This document shows, one piece after another, positions 62,340 through 64,000 of a stretch of DNA of 64,000 nucleotides (positions within the stretch are counted from its first letter, which is position 1; each line of letters begins with the position of its first letter). Source of the stretch: Paracoccaceae bacterium (GTDB lineage Bacteria > Pseudomonadota > Alphaproteobacteria > Rhodobacterales > Rhodobacteraceae); NCBI GenBank assembly GCA_024742405.1, contig JANSYP010000003.1:124001-188000 (forward strand). Direction: 5' to 3'. Position numbers and translations under genes: made by a program. The notes beneath the pieces are model-generated. The model was not told the DNA's origin and did no database searches. It was given only the letters and a program-made list of their open reading frames with translations.

Positions 62340-63175
62340 GTGATCGCCTCCAGCACGCTGAGGACGCGCATCCCACTGTCGCTGAGATCCTCGGGCGCGG
62401 CGACCATGACCTCCGGCGCCTTCGTCACCTCGAACGTGTCCAGAATGAGCGTGTCCATGGAGTTGAAGAAGTGCACCCGCCAGACATGAGGGAGGGCCGT
62501 CGCGGAGATGCGACAGTTGCCATAGCCCCGGGACAGGACAGTCACCGACCCCTCGCCCAGGGCGGCGTCGAGCCAGAGCAGGTCAGGCTCGGTATGGGGC
62601 AGCAATGTCAGGTTGATGACGTGGAGATCCGCCTCCCCCGTGAAGGCGGCGGACTTGTCGTTCAACTCCACCAGCAGCGGCGGCGCGTTCTGAACCCCGT
62701 CGGCCATCGGGGTCCGGCTACCCTGGCCTGCGCGGCGAGGCACAAATGGATCAGCCGTCACGCAGGCCGGAACTGACGCCACATCGATCCGGTCCACACC
62801 GGCCCCCGTCACGCGCCAGACACCGGCAAACACGCTCTCCTGAATGGCCAGCGCCGGCACGCCCCAGACCTTGGCGGACACTTCGCCTTCGCCCAGGGTT
62901 TCGGCGATCAGCGCCAGATTGGCTTGGTCCAGACCGCTCAGGTCAAACTGTGTCTCGCGCCCGTCATCCGCGGCGATCCGGCAGGCGGCGGCCACGTCCT
63001 TCAACAGGCGCAGCGCCGGGCCGAACTTGTCGGGCGCCACCTCGACATCGGGCAGGTGGGGGGCGTAGGTCCGCATGTCCTGAGGCAGCGGCATGTAGTC
63101 GAGCTTTTCGTCCTCGCTCTCCAAAGGCTGCGAACCGGGGCCGAAACCGGTGGGGGGCATTGTGAAATTGCTCAT
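62336..63175 (-). CDS. hupH: Hydrogenase expression/formation protein HupH
   Basis: This 279-residue accessory protein of the HupH/HyaF family has LVELNDKSAAFTGEADLHVI, LPHTEPDLLWLDAALGEGSV and the late Cys segment SRGYGNCRISATALPHVWRV. It is needed for maturation of the small subunit in related systems. I start at MSNFTMPPTGFGPGSQPLES because the longer frame runs into hupG. It lies ten bases downstream of hupG. Confidence 0.88.
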   Translation of the reverse strand: MSNFTMPPTGFGPGSQPLESEDEKLDYMPLPQDMRTYAPHLPDVEVAPDKFGPALRLLKDVAAACRIAADDGRETQFDLSGLDQANLALIAETLGEGEVSAKVWGVPALAIQESVFAGVWRVTGAGVDRIDVASVPACVTADPFVPRRAGQGSRTPMADGVQNAPPLLVELNDKSAAFTGEADLHVINLTLLPHTEPDLLWLDAALGEGSVTVLSRGYGNCRISATALPHVWRVHFFNSMDTLILDTFEVTKAPEVMVAAPEDLSDSGMRVLSVLEAIT

Positions 63176-63185
63176 CTGTCGTCCC

Positions 63186-63569
63186 TCATTCCGCCGCGAT
63201 GGGTAGCGCAAGGATCTGGGTGATCCGCGTAACGTAGTCCTGCCAGTCGCGCACTTTCGGGATCCCACCGATCATCCGGCCCTCACGGTAGAAAATAAGG
63301 CTCGGCGTCTTGAAGACCTTGGCCTCATCGCGGACATCGGCCTCGACAGTATCGGCGACGACGGCGCAGTCGAACTGTCCCTGAAACGCAAGCTGCAACT
63401 CCGGCAGAATGACAGCCACGTCGGGCGTTTCGAGATTGCGCGCCGCGTTGCCGGGCACGAAGAGCACATGGGTGCCAGGTGCTTCGGTAAAGGCCGCGAC
63501 GTCGGCCATTGTAGCCAGCGCAGGCCAGCCCAGGTCGTCGGTCAGGCGGGTGATCAGCGGGTGGGTCAC
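63186..63569 (-). CDS. hupG: Hydrogenase accessory protein HupG (HyaE-like)
   Basis: This 127-residue thioredoxin-fold protein without the CxxC active site (VAAFTEAPGTHVLFVPGNAA, KVFKTPSLIFYREGRMIGGI) is typical of HupG/HyaE. HupG proteins are thought to chaperone the Tat-exported small subunit. It lies between hupF and hupH with ten-base gaps on both sides. Confidence 0.88.
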   Translation of the reverse strand: MTHPLITRLTDDLGWPALATMADVAAFTEAPGTHVLFVPGNAARNLETPDVAVILPELQLAFQGQFDCAVVADTVEADVRDEAKVFKTPSLIFYREGRMIGGIPKVRDWQDYVTRITQILALPIAAE

Positions 63570-63579
63570 ATTGGCCTCC

Positions 63580-63894
63580 TCAGGCTATGGTCTTGTTCGC
63601 GTCGCGCGCGGCTTGCAAATGGGCGGGCAGCCGCGGCCCGGTGGCTTCGAGATCGGCAAAGGCATCGCCCAGATCGCGGCCTTCCATGAGCGCGCGCAAG
63701 CCGCCCAGAGCGGCAGAGATCTTGGCCGCTTCGTCGGCGGAGATCACCTCGCGCGAGGCGCCTAGGAAATTCAGAACCCAGTCGCCCGGTGCGGCCTCCG
63801 GCGTCAGAGAAAGATCGATCAACTCGCCAGTGCCGACCGCGCGGCCCGCGATCCCGTCTACGGACAGAAGCTGCATGGGAACCCCGACGCACAT
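63580..63894 (-). CDS. hupF: HypC-like chaperone HupF
   Basis: This 104-residue HypC paralogue starts [20 protein letters not shown] with the functional Cys2, followed by [17 protein letters not shown]. The C-terminal extension relative to HypC is usual for HupF, which stabilises the large subunit when oxygen is present. It begins three bases after the stop of the preceding gene. Confidence 0.9.
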   Translation of the reverse strand: MCVGVPMQLLSVDGIAGRAVGTGELIDLSLTPEAAPGDWVLNFLGASREVISADEAAKISAALGGLRALMEGRDLGDAFADLEATGPRLPAHLQAARDANKTIA

Positions 63895-63897
63895 GGC

Positions 63898-64000
63898 TCA
63901 GTCCGCCGCCGGAAAGAAGCGGTCGTCGCCGGTGCGGCAGGCGGCATCCTCGCTGGGACGCCCGCGTTCATAGGCGCTCCGCAGGATCGAAGCGTCGGCC
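63898..64000 (-). CDS. hupD: C-terminal fragment of probable hydrogenase protease HupD (cut by window edge)
   Basis: An open minus-strand frame runs in from the right edge and ends with TGA at 63898. Its last 33 residues include SILRSAYERGRPSEDAACRT and end FFPAAD. Gene order in Rhodobacter puts hupD, the endoprotease that trims the large subunit, directly before hupF. The tail is compatible with that family, but the fragment is too short to be certain. Confidence 0.55.
   Translation of the reverse strand, partial: ADASILRSAYERGRPSEDAACRTGDDRFFPAAD

Noticed and set aside
1-64000. tRNA genes, CRISPR arrays, insertion sequences or prophage genes
   Set aside because: I looked for T-arm patterns, regularly spaced repeats, transposase and integrase motifs and found none I could support by eye.

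Overview
This is a 64 kb stretch of a GC-rich chromosome, most probably from a Rhodobacterales (Roseobacter/Rhodobacter-type) alphaproteobacterium. The reasons are a hydrogenase accessory cluster with the Rhodobacter capsulatus order hupD-F-G-H-J-K-hypA-B-hupR-hypC-D-E, two TRAP-type uptake systems, an abundance of GntR, LysR, RpiR, ROK and MarR regulators, and tightly overlapping ATGA/GTGA gene junctions. I saw no rRNA, tRNA, CRISPR array, IS element or prophage. Many long open frames in this DNA are antisense shadows of real genes and were left out.

Region by region. 0.3-4.8 kb: a GntR/FCD regulator, a large membrane acyltransferase with an SGNH domain and a LysR regulator. 4.9-6.1 kb: an unusual acyl-CoA dehydrogenase homologue that lacks the expected catalytic glutamates. 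6.2-11.7 kb: an RpiR-controlled operon with an 'iron-type' ABC importer and a histidine phosphatase, better explained as an organophosphate or sugar-phosphate importer than an iron importer. 11.9-14.5 kb: a DUF6629 membrane protein, cytochrome b561 and a DUF4336 protein. 14.7-29.7 kb: a sulfate-ester island with an arylsulfatase, a DUF3179 protein, a membrane-tethered TPR regulator, a SulP anion permease, a formylglycine-generating enzyme, a choline-sulfatase-like enzyme, a TAXI-type TRAP importer and a ROK regulator. 30-33.5 kb: a decayed RND efflux pump. 33.5-40 kb: a PPK2-family kinase coupled to a proton P-type ATPase, then a two-component system with a Sel1-repeat target gene.

40.2-55.4 kb is the most interesting part: a candidate catabolic island for nicotinate (or a close N-heterocyclic carboxylate). 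It encodes a DctPQM importer, glutaryl-CoA dehydrogenase, ferredoxin-NADP reductase, two tandem DUF1185 proteins, a UPF0280 protein, a 6-hydroxynicotinate reductase homologue, a two-subunit molybdenum hydroxylase, a MarR regulator and an enamidase homologue. Hydroxylase, reductase and enamidase match the first three steps of nicotinate breakdown known from Eubacterium barkeri. Glutaryl-CoA dehydrogenase matches the aerobic ending through glutarate and glutaryl-CoA described for Azorhizobium. Two inverted-repeat motifs are each shared between separate promoters of this island, which argues that it is a co-regulated unit.

55.6-64 kb: the maturation and regulatory part of an uptake [NiFe]-hydrogenase cluster on the minus strand. 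The structural genes should lie just beyond the right edge.
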